In this document: positions 10,901 to 21,300 of the stretch, in pieces
Position numbering within the stretch: the first letter of the stretch is position 1
Layout: every line of letters begins with the position of its first letter
DNA from: Oxalobacteraceae bacterium
GTDB lineage: Bacteria; Pseudomonadota; Gammaproteobacteria; Burkholderiales; Burkholderiaceae_D
Length of the DNA stretch: 47,244 nucleotides
Assembly: GCA_030698225.1 (NCBI GenBank)
Contig: JAUYNR010000052.1
Coordinates: forward strand, 1-47,244
Direction: 5' to 3'
Notes under the pieces: generated by a model
The model's input: only the letters and a program-made list of their open reading frames with translations
Database searches by the model: none
Told to the model about the DNA's origin: nothing
Made by a program: the position numbers and the translations under genes

Positions 10901-11671
10901 TTACATTGATTTGATACGTTCAACCAGCTCGGCGCCGAAGGCGATGTAGGCTTGCGCCCCTTTCGAGGCAGGATCGAAATTGACCCCCGGTATGCCGTAG
11001 GACGGCGCTTCCGCCAGCCGCACGTTGCGCGGGATGATGCTTTTGAAAACCTTGTCGCCGAAATGCTGCTCAAGCTGAGTCGAGACTTGTTGCGACAAGG
11101 TCATGCGCGGATCGAACATCACCCGCAACAAACCGATGATGCTGAGGTCCGGATTCATCTTCGCGTGCACTTTCTTGATCGTATTGACCAAATCCGACAA
11201 TCCCTCCAGCGCATAGTATTCGCACTGCATCGGGATGATCACGCCATGCGCGGCGCACAGTCCGTTCAGAGTCAGCATCGACAAAGCCGGCGGGCAATCG
11301 ATCAGGATGAAATCGTATTCCGCCGCGACTTGCGCCAGCGCGTCCTTCAAGCGTTTTTCGCGGTTTTCCAGTTCGACCATTTCCACTTCGGCGCCGGCCA
11401 GCTCCCGGTTGGCCGGCAGCACGTCGAACTTCCCGTTTTCGGAAACCAGCCGCGCGCTCGCCACCTCGGACATCCCGAGCAGCACTTCATAGACCGAGGC
11501 GTGCAGCTTGGCCTTGTTGATGCCGGCGCCCATGGTGGCATTGCCCTGCGGGTCGAGGTCGACCAGCAGCACGCGCTGGCCGATTTTTGCCAGGCCGGCA
11601 GACAGGTTGACGGTGGTGGTGGTTTTACCGACCCCGCCCTTTTGATTGGCGATACAGAAAATTTTTGCCAT
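10901..11671 (-). CDS. parA: Chromosome partitioning ATPase ParA
   Basis: ParA is a deviant Walker ATPase that moves ParB-parS complexes over the nucleoid. It is 256 residues. The deviant Walker A motif KGGVGKTTT is at 11-19, followed by the DLDPQGNATMGAG segment and the Walker B-like FILIDCPP. There is no N-terminal DNA-binding domain, so it is the short chromosomal (Soj) type. It sits between rsmG and parB, the standard order. Confidence 0.97.
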   Translation of the reverse strand: MAKIFCIANQKGGVGKTTTTVNLSAGLAKIGQRVLLVDLDPQGNATMGAGINKAKLHASVYEVLLGMSEVASARLVSENGKFDVLPANRELAGAEVEMVELENREKRLKDALAQVAAEYDFILIDCPPALSMLTLNGLCAAHGVIIPMQCEYYALEGLSDLVNTIKKVHAKMNPDLSIIGLLRVMFDPRMTLSQQVSTQLEQHFGDKVFKSIIPRNVRLAEAPSYGIPGVNFDPASKGAQAYIAFGAELVERIKSM

Positions 11672-11808
11672 GGACCGCCTTAGTTAATCGTCAATTTGGG
11701 GACGAAACCGATCGGAAACAGGATCGTCAGGATAATACTCGGGTAACGCGTGATGCCGGACATAGCGCTCTTTCATCCAGGGTTTTCGGAAGCTCGCAGG
11801 GTTGCCGT

Positions 11809-12459
11809 TCAGTGCGCAATGCGCTCGATGAATATCAGGTGCCGCTGCGCCTGCAATCCGGGCACCGTCAGCGCGCGCACTTCCCGCACCACCCAGCCGG
11901 CCGGCAGGCGCGACAATTCCTGTTCCGGGTTGATCCCCTTCATCGCGATGAAGCGCCCGCCCGGCGCCAGCAAATGGCCCGACCAGTTGATGAAGTCGGC
12001 CAGTTCCGCAAAGGCGCGCGAAGTGATTGCGTCGAACGGCTGCGCCGCCTGCAATTGCTCGACCCGCGTGGTATGGACAGTCACATTCGCCAAGCCGAGC
12101 TCCGCCTTGACCTGGGTTAAAAAAGCGGTTTTCTTGTGCACCGTATCGATCATCGCGACCTGCATCTCGGGGCGCGCGATTGCCAGCACCATGCCCGGCA
12201 GGCCGCCGCCGGCACCGACATCCAGAACATTTTTTACGCGATCGAAAGCCGCAACCGCAGCCAGCGAATCGAGCACATGCTGGATCACCATCTGGGCCGG
12301 GTCGCGCACCGCAGTCAGGTTATAGACCGCATTCCATTTGGCTAACAGCGCCAGATAATCGATCAGCAAGTCAATTTGCCGCTGGCTCAGGTCGAGTTGC
12401 AGCGCCGCCGCTCCGTCGGCCAGCGTGCGTGTCAGGGCAGTACGATCGAATCCTTGCAT
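11809..12459 (-). CDS. rsmG: 16S rRNA (guanine527-N7)-methyltransferase RsmG
   Basis: RsmG (GidB) uses S-adenosylmethionine to methylate G527 of 16S rRNA. It is 216 residues. The SAM-binding motif [12 protein letters not shown] is at 78-89, preceded by the family's [14 protein letters not shown] (41-54). Its ATG lies 6 bp after the mnmG stop, so mnmG and rsmG form one transcription unit. About 137 bp separate it from parA; I see no gene there. Confidence 0.95.
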   Translation of the reverse strand: MQGFDRTALTRTLADGAAALQLDLSQRQIDLLIDYLALLAKWNAVYNLTAVRDPAQMVIQHVLDSLAAVAAFDRVKNVLDVGAGGGLPGMVLAIARPEMQVAMIDTVHKKTAFLTQVKAELGLANVTVHTTRVEQLQAAQPFDAITSRAFAELADFINWSGHLLAPGGRFIAMKGINPEQELSRLPAGWVVREVRALTVPGLQAQRHLIFIERIAH

Positions 12460-12465
12460 GTGCGT

Positions 12466-14412
12466 TCAAGCCTTTGGTTGGGGTTCTGTCGTCACTGTTG
12501 CGAACTGATTGTAGCCGCGCTTTTTCAGATGCACCAGCAACAGCGACATGGCCGCCGGCGTGATGCCGGAAATCCGCGAAGCCTGGCCCAGCGTTTCCGG
12601 CCGCTGCGCGTTGAGCTTTTGCCTGACTTCAATCGACAGGCCGTTGACTTCCAGATAATCGAACTGGGGCGGCAATATCAAATGCTCGAAATACGCATGA
12701 CGCGTCACTTCCTTGGCCTGGCGTTCGATATAGCCGGCATACTTGAGCTGGATTTCAACCTGTTCCTTAAGCTCGGTCTGATCTTCCTGCAGTGCCCCAA
12801 GCGCAGCCAGGCCCTGCCCTTCCAGTCCGGTCAGCGTCATCAGCCGGTCGTAGCTGACGTCAGGCCGGCGCAGCAGGTCGGCCAGCGAATATTCGCGCTC
12901 TATCACCTTGCCGATGACCCGCAGCGCCTCAGCGTCGGCCAGCATGCGCGGGCTGACCCAGGTCGACTTGAGCCGCTGCAATTCGAGCGCGATCGCTTCG
13001 CGCTTTTGCTCGAACCGGGCCCACTGGACATCGCCGACGCAACCCAGTGTGCGGCCGATCTCGGTCAAGCGCATGTCGGCGTTGTCCTCGCGCAAACTGA
13101 GCCGATATTCGGCGCGACTGGTAAACATCCGGTACGGTTCCTGCACGCCCTTGGTGATCAGGTCGTCCACCAGAACCCCCAGATAGGCTTGATCGCGGCC
13201 CGGAGTCCAGGCAGCCTTCTCTTGCACCTGCAGCGCGGCGTTCAGGCCGGCCAGCATGCCCTGCGCCGCCGCCTCCTCGTAGCCGGTGGTACCATTGATC
13301 TGGCCGGCAAAGAACAAGCCCTGGATCAGCTTGGTTTCCAGCGAAGCCTTCAGGCCGCGCGGGTCGAAATAATCGTATTCGATCGCATAACCGGGACGCA
13401 GGATGTGGGCGTTTTCCAGTCCGCGCATCGATTGCACCAGCGCCAGCTGGACATCGAATGGCAGGCTGGTCGAAATCCCGTTCGGGTAATATTCGTTGGT
13501 GGTCAGCCCTTCCGGCTCCAGGAAGATCTGATGCGACGCCTTGTCGGCAAAGCGATGGATCTTGTCCTCGATCGACGGACAATAACGGGGCCCGACGCCT
13601 TCGATAACCCCGGTGTACATCGGGCTGCGATCCAGTCCGGCACGAATGATGTCGTGCGTGCGTTCGTTAGTGTGGGTAATCCAGCACGGCAGCTGGGCCG
13701 GATGCATGGCGACGCTGCCCATCACCGAAAACACCGGAATCGGATCCAGATCGCCGCCCTGCTCCTGCATCGCGGAAAAATCGATGGTGCGGCCGTCGAT
13801 GCGCGGCGGCGTGCCGGTTTTCAGCCGCCCTTGCGGCAGCTTCAGTTCCTTCAGCCTAGCCGACAGCGAAATGGCCGGCGGATCGCCGGCGCGTCCGGCC
13901 GCATAATTATTCAGCCCAACATGAATTTTCCCATCCAGAAAAGTGCCTGCAGTCAGCACCACCGTCCGGCTGCGAAAGCGGATCCCGATCTGCGTGACTG
14001 CGCCGACCACCCGATCGCCCTCCACCATCAGGTCATCGACCGCCTGCTGGAACAGCCACAGATTCGGCTGATTCTCCAGCCTGGAGCGGATCGCCTGCTT
14101 GTACAGAATCCGGTCCGCTTGCGCGCGGGTGGCCCGAACCGCCGGCCCTTTGGAGGAATTCAGGATGCGGAACTGGATGCCGGCCTCGTCAGTGGCGATC
14201 GCCATCGCGCCGCCCATCGCATCGATTTCGCGCACCAGATGCCCCTTGCCGATGCCGCCAATCGACGGATTGCAAGACATCTGGCCCAGGGTTTCAATGT
14301 TATGCGTTAGCAACAGCGTGTTTTGCCCCATGCGGGCGGCGGCCAGCGCCGCCTCGGTGCCGGCATGGCCGCCGCCGACGACAATGACATCAAATTCTTT
14401 GGGAAAATACAT
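12466..14412 (-). CDS. mnmG: tRNA uridine-5-carboxymethylaminomethyl modification enzyme MnmG
   Basis: MnmG (GidA) with MnmE modifies wobble U34 of several tRNAs, using FAD and methylene-THF. It is 648 residues. The FAD-binding GGGHAG is at 13-18 ([21 protein letters not shown]) and the family's [26 protein letters not shown] and [21 protein letters not shown] segments are all present. A GAGG ribosome site lies 6 nt before the ATG. In many bacteria mnmG lies beside or near oriC, which fits the DnaA-box region about 2.5 kb upstream. Confidence 0.97.
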   Translation of the reverse strand: MYFPKEFDVIVVGGGHAGTEAALAAARMGQNTLLLTHNIETLGQMSCNPSIGGIGKGHLVREIDAMGGAMAIATDEAGIQFRILNSSKGPAVRATRAQADRILYKQAIRSRLENQPNLWLFQQAVDDLMVEGDRVVGAVTQIGIRFRSRTVVLTAGTFLDGKIHVGLNNYAAGRAGDPPAISLSARLKELKLPQGRLKTGTPPRIDGRTIDFSAMQEQGGDLDPIPVFSVMGSVAMHPAQLPCWITHTNERTHDIIRAGLDRSPMYTGVIEGVGPRYCPSIEDKIHRFADKASHQIFLEPEGLTTNEYYPNGISTSLPFDVQLALVQSMRGLENAHILRPGYAIEYDYFDPRGLKASLETKLIQGLFFAGQINGTTGYEEAAAQGMLAGLNAALQVQEKAAWTPGRDQAYLGVLVDDLITKGVQEPYRMFTSRAEYRLSLREDNADMRLTEIGRTLGCVGDVQWARFEQKREAIALELQRLKSTWVSPRMLADAEALRVIGKVIEREYSLADLLRRPDVSYDRLMTLTGLEGQGLAALGALQEDQTELKEQVEIQLKYAGYIERQAKEVTRHAYFEHLILPPQFDYLEVNGLSIEVRQKLNAQRPETLGQASRISGITPAAMSLLLVHLKKRGYNQFATVTTEPQPKA

Positions 14413-14508
14413 AATGCGCCTCAGGGCGACGTGAACGAAGCAGGATTATAAGGTTTTTTCCGTCAGCATCCTTGCCGCATTTAAATCCCCGGGGAAATTG
14501 CACACCCC

Positions 14509-14524
14509 GTTTCACGTGGAACTA
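14509..14524. promoter_or_regulatory. parS-like site 1
   Basis: CGTTTCACGTGGAACT has the CACGTG centre and both GTTTCAC/GTGGAAC arms of the bacterial parS consensus (TGTTTCACGTGAAACA or TGTTCCACGTGGAACA) and differs only at the outer bases and arm symmetry. It lies 97 bp upstream of mnmG, 48 bp from the second site. Confidence 0.75.
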
Positions 14525-14556
14525 TCTATTTTCGGCTTGAGTGCTGATCGATCCAG

Positions 14557-14572
14557 TGTTTCACGTGGAACA
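14557..14572. promoter_or_regulatory. parS site 2
   Basis: TGTTTCACGTGGAACA is a full 16 bp parS: its left half matches TGTTTCAC and its right half GTGGAACA, each a known arm of the consensus. It lies between mnmG and the GMC oxidoreductase, about 3 kb from the parAB genes encoding its binding protein. Confidence 0.88.
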
Positions 14573-14637
14573 CAATGTGCGTGTCTGTATTTGGATCAAA
14601 CTGACAGTGACGGTCGAATGCGCTCGCTGTTCCGACT

Positions 14638-16266
14638 TCAGACATTGCGGCTGGCGAGTATCCATGCGGCCACCCTTTCGGCAATCATGATGGTCGGCGA
14701 ATTGGTGTTGCCGGAAGTGATGGTCGGCATCACCGAGGCATCCACCACGCGCAAGCCGGCTACGCCCCGCACCCGCAGCTGGCTGTCGAGCACCGCCAGC
14801 GGATCGTCGTCGCGCCCCATCTTGCAGGTGCCGACCGGATGGAAGATGGTGGTGCCGATGTCGCCGGCGGCGCGCGCCAGTTCCTGTTCGCTGCGGAACT
14901 GGGCGCCAGGCTTTAATTCCTGCGGCGCGTATTTCTGCAGCGCCGGCGCGGATACTATGGTGCGCGTCAGCGTCAGCGAACTTGCCGCTATGCTGCGGTC
15001 TTCCGGCGTACTCAGATAGTTTGGAGAAATTTTCGGCGCGGCCGATACCAGGCCGGAGCCGATGCGCACATGGCCGCGCGACGTCGGCCGCAGATTGCAC
15101 ACGCTGGCGGTGAATGCCGGGAATGGATGCAGCGGTTCGCCGAATTTCTCCAGCGACAGCGGCTGCACATGGTATTCCAGATTCGCGCTGGCCTGGCTTG
15201 GGTCGGACTTGGTAAACGCGCCCAGTTGCGACGGCGCCATCGACATCGGGCCGCTCTGCAACAGCGCGTATTCGAGACCGATTTTCATCTTGCCGAACCA
15301 GCTTCCGGTCATCGTGTTGAGCGTCTTCGCACCCTGTATCTTGAACACGGTACGGATCTGCAAATGGTCTTGCAGGTTTTCACCGACTCCCGGCGCGTCC
15401 AGCACCAGCGGTACGTCGTGCTGGCGCAACAAGGCCGCCGGGCCGATGCCGGACAATTGCAGGATTTGCGGACTGCCGATGGCGCCTGCGGCCAGGATCG
15501 TTTCGCACGCCGATTCGGCAAACCATGCGCTGCCGCCGCCGACGAATTCCACCCCGTTGCAGGCCACACCCTGCGGCCCGCTCGTGGTGCGCAAATGGCG
15601 CACTTCGCAACCGGTCATGATCTCCAGATTCGGCCGGCCGGCGGCCGGCCTCAGGAATGCCTTCGAGGTATTCCAGCGCACCCCGCGTTTCTGATTGACG
15701 TCGAAATACCCGCAGCCTGCGTTGTCGCCGCGGTTGAAATCGTCGGTGTTCGGAATCCCGCACTGCAAGGCCGCGGCGCGAAACGCATCCAGGATTTCCC
15801 ACGACAGGCGCTGCCGCTCGACCCGCCATTCGCCGCCGGCGCCGTGCATCTGGTCAGCGCCCTGGTAATGGTCTTCGCTCTGCCTGAAGTACGGCAACAC
15901 ATTGTCCCAGCGCCAGCTGTCGTCGCCGGTCAAATCCGCCCACCGGTCGTAATCGCGTGCCTGACCTCGCATGTAAATCATGCCGTTGATCGACGAACAG
16001 CCGCCCAGCACCTTGCCGCGCGGATATATCAGGCTGCGTCCGTTCAGGCCGGCGTCCGGCTCGGTACGGTACAGCCAATCGGTGCGCGGATTATTGATGC
16101 AGTACAGGTAGCCGACCGGAATATGAATCCACAGATAATCATCCTTGCCGCCGGCCTCGATCAGCAGCACCGACGCCTTGCCGTCGGCACTGAGTCGGTT
16201 GGCCAGCACGCAGCCGGCCGAGCCGGCGCCGATGATGATGTAATCGTATTTACCCGCAAACTCCAT
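14638..16266 (-). CDS. GMC-family FAD-dependent alcohol/choline dehydrogenase
   Basis: This 542-residue flavoprotein oxidises an alcohol, probably to an aldehyde. The dinucleotide fold YDYIIIGAGSAGC has GAGSAG at 13-18, the GMC signature GGCSSINGM is at 88-96, and the C-terminal catalytic histidine is in FHPVGTCKMG (His476), followed by DASVMPTITSGNTNSPT. Length and motifs match choline dehydrogenase (BetA) and aliphatic alcohol dehydrogenases (AlkJ). No betB or betI is adjacent, so choline is not supported as substrate. ATG at 16266 has GGAG 6 nt upstream; the open frame extends 14 codons further into repeat copy D, which I take as non-coding. It interrupts the usual mnmG-origin neighbourhood and looks like an independent single gene. 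Confidence 0.9.
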   Translation of the reverse strand: MEFAGKYDYIIIGAGSAGCVLANRLSADGKASVLLIEAGGKDDYLWIHIPVGYLYCINNPRTDWLYRTEPDAGLNGRSLIYPRGKVLGGCSSINGMIYMRGQARDYDRWADLTGDDSWRWDNVLPYFRQSEDHYQGADQMHGAGGEWRVERQRLSWEILDAFRAAALQCGIPNTDDFNRGDNAGCGYFDVNQKRGVRWNTSKAFLRPAAGRPNLEIMTGCEVRHLRTTSGPQGVACNGVEFVGGGSAWFAESACETILAAGAIGSPQILQLSGIGPAALLRQHDVPLVLDAPGVGENLQDHLQIRTVFKIQGAKTLNTMTGSWFGKMKIGLEYALLQSGPMSMAPSQLGAFTKSDPSQASANLEYHVQPLSLEKFGEPLHPFPAFTASVCNLRPTSRGHVRIGSGLVSAAPKISPNYLSTPEDRSIAASSLTLTRTIVSAPALQKYAPQELKPGAQFRSEQELARAAGDIGTTIFHPVGTCKMGRDDDPLAVLDSQLRVRGVAGLRVVDASVMPTITSGNTNSPTIMIAERVAAWILASRNV

Positions 16267-16274
16267 GCCGTTCT

Positions 16275-16352
16275 CCGTAATACTGGATGTTGTATATTTT
16301 AATACCACTTACTAATAATGCGTAAATACCAGATATTTACAGCATACTCCCA
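16275..16352 (-). repeat. Dispersed intergenic repeat, copy D
   Basis: On the minus strand it begins TGGGAGTATGCTGTAAATA, contains TATTTACGCATTATTAG and ends AATATACAACATCCAGTATT. The arms GTAAATA/TATTTAC form a 7 bp stem with a 5 nt loop, extended by GC/GC. Its end reaches to within a few bases of the ribosome site of the GMC oxidoreductase gene, so it must lie in that gene's 5' region. Confidence 0.75.
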
Positions 16353-16673
16353 TAAAAATAATTTTTTCAAGGTAACGCCTGCGGGTCGCCGGACAGCGTC
16401 GCAGCGCAGTCCAGGCAGCGATGCCTCAGCGGCCTCAAAACAACCAGAAAGCGCTCGCCGCAGCAACCTTCGCATTTTTCCAGGAAACCTGGAAAATTCA
16501 AAATACAATGCAGTATGCCAAAAAACATATTACCTAGCGCAATGAAATAAAGCGACTTAAAAAATACATAGTCCCAGTATAAAAACAGCATGTTTTTCGT
16601 CCAATTGTGGACAAGCCTGTGGATATCCTGTCCATTCATTGTGGGCAACTGCATCCGGTGCAATCGGCATTTT

Positions 16674-16815
16674 TCTTATCCAGAATCCATCCTGTAAACA
16701 TACGCGGCTTATGCAGGCTTTATGAAATCGCCAGTTGCTTGAAATCATTCGCTTTTATGCACTTATCCACAGATGCAAGCCACTGTTAACTATTATTACT
16801 ATTAATATATATAAC
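16674..16815 (+). repeat. Origin module 1 (DnaA box plus AT-rich tract)
   Basis: This ~140 bp unit recurs 601 bp downstream. Over 134 aligned bases I count 15 differences, mostly in the spacer behind the DnaA box. Conserved parts are CAGAATCCATCCTGTAAACA, TTATGCAGG, the DnaA box TTATCCACAGAT (from 16763) and CTGTTAACTA followed by TTACTAT and ATATATATAA. Confidence 0.85.
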
Positions 16816-17274
16816 TAATTAAGTAAAACCAAAAAATCAAAACCCGCTGCTTATCCGGCATAGCGTTGCCCTGCCCTAATTTTTAAAAAATCGCTAATCG
16901 CAACAGTCCGTTTTTCGCAAATACGGTATGGAAAGCCTTTTTTGAAACTTCCGGCTGAAAAAATCGCTTTTCATCAAATTTCCGGCGATATGACGGCCGC
17001 AGGGCAGTCACCATCCGAAAATACCGCCAGAAAGGCTTGAATCGACCGCTGACGGCGCTGAAAGAATATTTGGCACGCAGCGAGGCTAAAATTTTTTAAA
17101 AACGCACCAGCAGGCTGGAAAATGCTTTTGCAAGCCAGATGAAAATTGAAAATGTGGATAAGTCGGTCGAAAATGCATCTAAAAGCGCGTTTTCAACAAT
17201 TTGCCTGTGGATAACCTTAGGGATATCCACAGGGGATCTTTGTGCATAAGCGCCGAATGCCGTTGCGGTTAAAA

Positions 17275-17416
17275 TCTTGTCCAGAATCCATCCTGTAAAC
17301 ATACGCGCCTTATGCAGGCGTTATGAAATCGCCAAGCGCTTGAAATCATTCGATTTTATGTACTTATCCACAGATATGGGCGACTGTTAACTACTATTAC
17401 TATCTATATATATAAA
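17275..17416 (+). repeat. Origin module 2 (DnaA box plus AT-rich tract)
   Basis: Second copy of the unit at 16674. The DnaA box is at 17364-17372, followed by CTGTTAACTACTATTACTAT and an ATATATATAA tract ending about 50 bp before the nucleosidase gene. Conservation of box, GTTAAC step and AT tract while the spacer diverged suggests both modules are functional. Confidence 0.85.
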
Positions 17417-17466
17417 GAAAGTATTAAAGAACCGGCAAACGGCCGGCAGTGAAACAAAGGCAGAAA

Positions 17467-18252
17467 ATGACAGACAAGAAGATCCGTTTGGGGCTGATCA
17501 GTGCCTTGCAAGAAGAGCAAACCGGCTTGATCGAGCAAATGCAGCGCAAAAACAGCATCCGGCGCGGGATGCGCGACTACAGCGCCGGTTCCTTGTGGGG
17601 AATAGATTGCGTATGCGTGCTGTCCAGAATGGGAAAAGTTGCAGCAGCGGCAACAGTAGCCACGCTGATCGAGCGTTTTGACGTCACGCATATCGTGTTT
17701 ACCGGCGTGGCCGGCAGCGCGGCGCAGCAAGTGCGGGTCGGCGATATCGTGCTGGCTGACAATCTGGTCCAGCACGATATGGATGCGAGGCCGCTGGCGC
17801 CGCGTTTCGAAATTCCGCTGACCGGCATCAGCACCTTTGCCGCCGATGCCAGCCTGAGCGCTGTGCTAGGGCAAGCGGCGCACGATTTCCTGGCTCAGGA
17901 CTGGATCGACGCGATTGAAAGCCGGGACCAGCTCGCTTTCAGGCTGAAGATGCCGCGCCTGCATCGCGGCCTGGTTGCCAGCGGCGATGAATTCATCACC
18001 AGCGCCGATAAAATTTTCGCTTTGAATCTGGCGCTGCCAGAGGTGCTGGCAGTCGAGATGGAAGGCGCGGCAGTAGCGCAGGTCTGCTTCGAATTCGGGA
18101 TCCCGTTTGCGGTGATCCGCACTATTTCGGACAACGCGAATGAAAGCGCCGGCATCGACTTCAACAGTTTTCTGGAGCGGGTCGCGCAGCGTTACGCGTT
18201 CAATATCGTGAAAAGGATGTGCGCCGGATTATGCATGCAAAATAGTCGTTAA
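17467..18252 (+). CDS. mtnN: 5'-methylthioadenosine/S-adenosylhomocysteine nucleosidase
   Basis: MtnN (Pfs) cleaves adenine from MTA and S-adenosylhomocysteine, feeding methionine salvage and removing inhibitors of methylation. It is 261 residues, slightly longer than the E. coli enzyme. The PNP/UDP phosphorylase fold begins RLGLISALQEEQ with catalytic Glu at 16 or 17, then FTGVAGSA (ribose/phosphate-loop region), VEMEGAAVAQ with Glu199, and the acid Asp222 in RTISDNA. ATG at 17467 follows AAGG by 6 nt. It is a single gene next to the origin-like region and ends in a strong bidirectional terminator shared with putA. Confidence 0.92.
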   Translation: MTDKKIRLGLISALQEEQTGLIEQMQRKNSIRRGMRDYSAGSLWGIDCVCVLSRMGKVAAAATVATLIERFDVTHIVFTGVAGSAAQQVRVGDIVLADNLVQHDMDARPLAPRFEIPLTGISTFAADASLSAVLGQAAHDFLAQDWIDAIESRDQLAFRLKMPRLHRGLVASGDEFITSADKIFALNLALPEVLAVEMEGAAVAQVCFEFGIPFAVIRTISDNANESAGIDFNSFLERVAQRYAFNIVKRMCAGLCMQNSR

Positions 18253-18320
18253 ATCGTTTAAATATCATTAACGTCGTTTAATTTAATGTTTTTTCTTGAA
18301 AAAACAGAAAATTCAACGCG

Positions 18321-18358
18321 AAAAAACCACCGGATTGGATGCAATCCGGTGGTTTTTT
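18321..18358. terminator. Bidirectional terminator between mtnN and putA
   Basis: A 16 bp perfect stem (AAAAAACCACCGGATT with its complement) encloses a 6 nt loop and has T6 on either strand. It lies between the convergent ends of mtnN (18252) and putA (18389). Confidence 0.92.
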
Positions 18359-18388
18359 AACGGAAAACTGTCCGCATCAGCCCAACAA

Positions 18389-21300
18389 TCAGCCTTCCAG
18401 TGTCATCAGGCTGGCATTGCCGCCGGCCGCCGTGGTGTTGATGCAGAGTGCCCGTTCGGCCACCAGCCGCCACAACGCAATCGCGCCGGTTTCGCTGCTT
18501 TCCACGGTGGGAATCAATGCGCCCCTGTGCGCGGCCAGCAGCGGCAGGACGGTTGCCATTTGTGCGCCCTCGACCAGCGCAATCGCGATTCCGACATCCT
18601 GCGTCAGGTTTTTGCTGACACGGATATGCTGGCGCACTTGCTTTGGCAAGCCGGATGGAATCAGGCTCTCGGATTCGGAGGCGACCACCACCGTATTCCC
18701 GGTGACCAGCGCAGCAGCGATCTGGTTCAGCAAAGCGCTGGTGCCGGAGGCTGCGCACAGCACGCCGCCGCGCGGTGCGAAGCTCAGCGTATTGCGCTCG
18801 CCGGTCGGGCCCGGCAACACCAGCGTGGTGCCCAGCGGCGTGCTGTGCGCATATTGTTCGCCCAGTGCGGCGATGCGTTCGTGGCCGTGGGTCCTGGCCC
18901 AGCCCAGCAGGCTGTTGAAGGCTTCGGTGGCCACCATTGCGGCCGGTTCATGGATCGTGTGGGCGCCCAGTGCGCCGTCCGGGTTGCGCTGCAAGCGCTT
19001 GATGTACAGCGGTCCGCCGGCCTTGGGGCCGGTGCCGGACTTGCCTTCGCCGCCGAACGGCTGCACGCCGACCACGGCGCCGACGATATTGCGGTTGACG
19101 TAGATATTGCCCACATGGGCCCGGCTGGCGATGAAATCGATGGTCTCATCGATGCGCGAATGAACCCCCAGGGTCAGGCCGTAGCCGGTGGCGTTGATCG
19201 CATCGATCAACAGCGGCAGCGCGCTGCGCTGGTAGCGCAGTACGTGCAGGACCGGCCCGAACACTTCGCGCTGCAATTCCGACAGCGAAGCAATTTCGAT
19301 CATGGTCGGGGCGACGAAGGTGCCGTGCTGGCATTCCGACGGCAACGGCAATTGATAAAAATCTTTCGCGCCGGCTTTCATTTTCGCGATGTGCGCCAGC
19401 AGGTTTTGCTGCGCTTCGGGATCGATCACCGGGCCGATGTCGGTTGCCAGCCGATCCGGATTGCCGATACGCAATTCCTGCATCGCGCCCTTCAGCATCG
19501 CGATCGTCTTGTCGGCGATGTCGGCTTGCAGGCACAGTACCCGCAGTGCCGAACAGCGCTGGCCGGCGCTGTCGAAGGCCGACGCGATCGCGTCCTGCAC
19601 CACCTGTTCCGGCAGCGCCGAGGAATCGACGATCAACGCATTCTGGCCGCCGGTTTCCGCGATCAATGGAATATCGCAGGATTCGGCCACCGCCCGCTGC
19701 GCCAGCGTGCGGTTGATGATGTGCGCGACTTCGGTGGATCCGGTAAAAATCACGCCGCGGCTGCGCACATCGGCGGTCAGTGCGGCACCGACTATTTCGC
19801 CGCGGCCCGGCAGGAATTGCAATGCTCCACGTGGAACACCGGCTTCATGCAGCAGTTGGACCGCGCGCTGCGCGATCAGCGGCGTCTGTTCGGCCGGTTT
19901 CGCCAATACAACGTTGCCGGCCGCCAAGGCGGCGCTGACTTCGCCGACAAAAATTGCCAATGGGAAATTCCACGGGCTGATGCAGACCACCGGCCCGAGC
20001 GCCAGGCTATTCACGCCGGTGGCAACCTGGGCGCCGTAATAGCGCAGGAAATCGACCGCTTCGCGCACTTCGGCAATCGCGTTCGGCAGTGATTTTCCCG
20101 CTTCGCGGATCGCCAGCGCCATCAGCTCCAGCTGATGGGTTTCCAGCAGATCGGCGGCGCGCCGCAACGCTGCGGCGCGCTCCGATGGCGGCGTGGTTTG
20201 CCAGTCCATCGCAAACGCGCTGGCTGCCGCCAGTGCGGTTTCGACGTCAATGCCGTTGGCTTCGATCACGCTGCCGACCAGGTCCCTGTGATCGGCCGGA
20301 TTCAGGATCGCCTGCGCCTGCGTTGCGGTAACAGTGCCGGCCAATAGCGGCGCCGCCTGCCATTGATGGTTGCCGAATCGGCCCAGTGTGGTGCCGATCT
20401 CGCGCAGCACGCTTTCATTGCTGAAATCGACGCCGGCGGAATTTCTGCGTTCGGCGCCGAACAACTCCAGCGGCAGCACGATATTCGGATGCGGTGCGCC
20501 GGCCAACTGTTTCGACAGCGCCAGCGGATCGCCAATCAGCGAATCGATCGACACGTTTTCGTCCATGATCTGATTGACGAAAGACGAATTGGCGCCGTTT
20601 TCCAGCAGGCGGCGGACCAGGTACGCGAGCAGGGTTTCGTGCGATCCTACCGGCGCGTAGATGCGGCAGGGCCGGTCCAGATTGTCCTTGCCGACCACCT
20701 GGTCGTACAGCGTTTCGCCCATCCCGTGCAGGCACTGGAACTCATAATCGGTAACGTTTTGTTGCTGGGCCCAGGTGTAGATGGTCGCCAGCGACAGCGC
20801 ATTGTGGGTCGCGAATTGCGGATAAATCACGTCGGTCGCCGCCAGCAGGCGCTGTGCGCAGACCAGATAGGAAACGTCGGTATACACCTTGCGGGTGTAG
20901 ACCGGATAACCGGGCATGCCGTCGACTTGGGCGCGCTTGATTTCCGCATCCCAGTACGCGCCCTTGACCAGCCGCACCATGAATTTGCGGCCGCTGCGGC
21001 GCGCCAGATCGACCAGGTAATCGATCACGAACGGGCACCGCTTCAGATAGGCTTGCACCACGAAGCCGAGACCGTCGAACCCGGCCAAGTCAGGATCAAA
21101 AGCGAGTGCTTCCATCAAGTCCAGCGACAGTTCCAGCCGGTCGGCCTCTTCGGCGTCGAGGTTCAGGCCGATATCGTATTGCTTGGCCAGCAGCAGCAGG
21201 CTTTTCAGGCGCGGCAACAATTCGGTCATCGTGCGCGCGCGCTGCGCGCGCGCATAGCGCGGATGCAGCGCCGACAGCTTGACCGAGATGCCGGGGCCGT

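Larger units (their letters stand above)
16267..17466. other. Candidate replication origin region (oriC-like), no genes
   Basis: About 1.2 kb without a credible gene. Perfect TTATNCACA DnaA boxes: 16763-16771 and 17364-17372 (plus), 17153-17161, 17206-17214 and 17241-17249 (minus). Near matches: 16606-16614, 16618-16626 and 17223-17231. Two boxes are each followed by a short GC-containing spacer, GTTAACTA, then trinucleotide steps (TTA/CTA) and an ATATATATAA stretch; on the complementary strand these read 3'-GAT/AAT-5', the DnaA-trio pattern of unwinding elements. The context (mnmG, rsmG, parAB, parS) is origin-proximal. dnaA itself is not in the window, and many Burkholderiales place oriC beside dnaA, so this remains a strong candidate, not a proof. 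Confidence 0.65.

Noticed and set aside
12376..14310. 644-codon plus-strand open frame opposite mnmG
   Set aside because: Shadow of mnmG with Arg/Gln/His-rich composition and no family motifs.
16493..16513. AAATACAATGCAGTATGCC as an eighth repeat copy
   Set aside because: Only the 3' dyad is present, shortened by two bases; the core and 5' parts are absent, so at most a fragment.
16299..16663. Small minus-strand frames in the origin-like region
   Set aside because: They run through repeat copy D and non-coding AT-rich sequence; no ribosome site or family motif.
18296..20092. Long plus-strand open frames opposite putA (also 20363-22144)
   Set aside because: Gly/Ala/Arg/His-rich translation without domains; putA on the other strand is full length.
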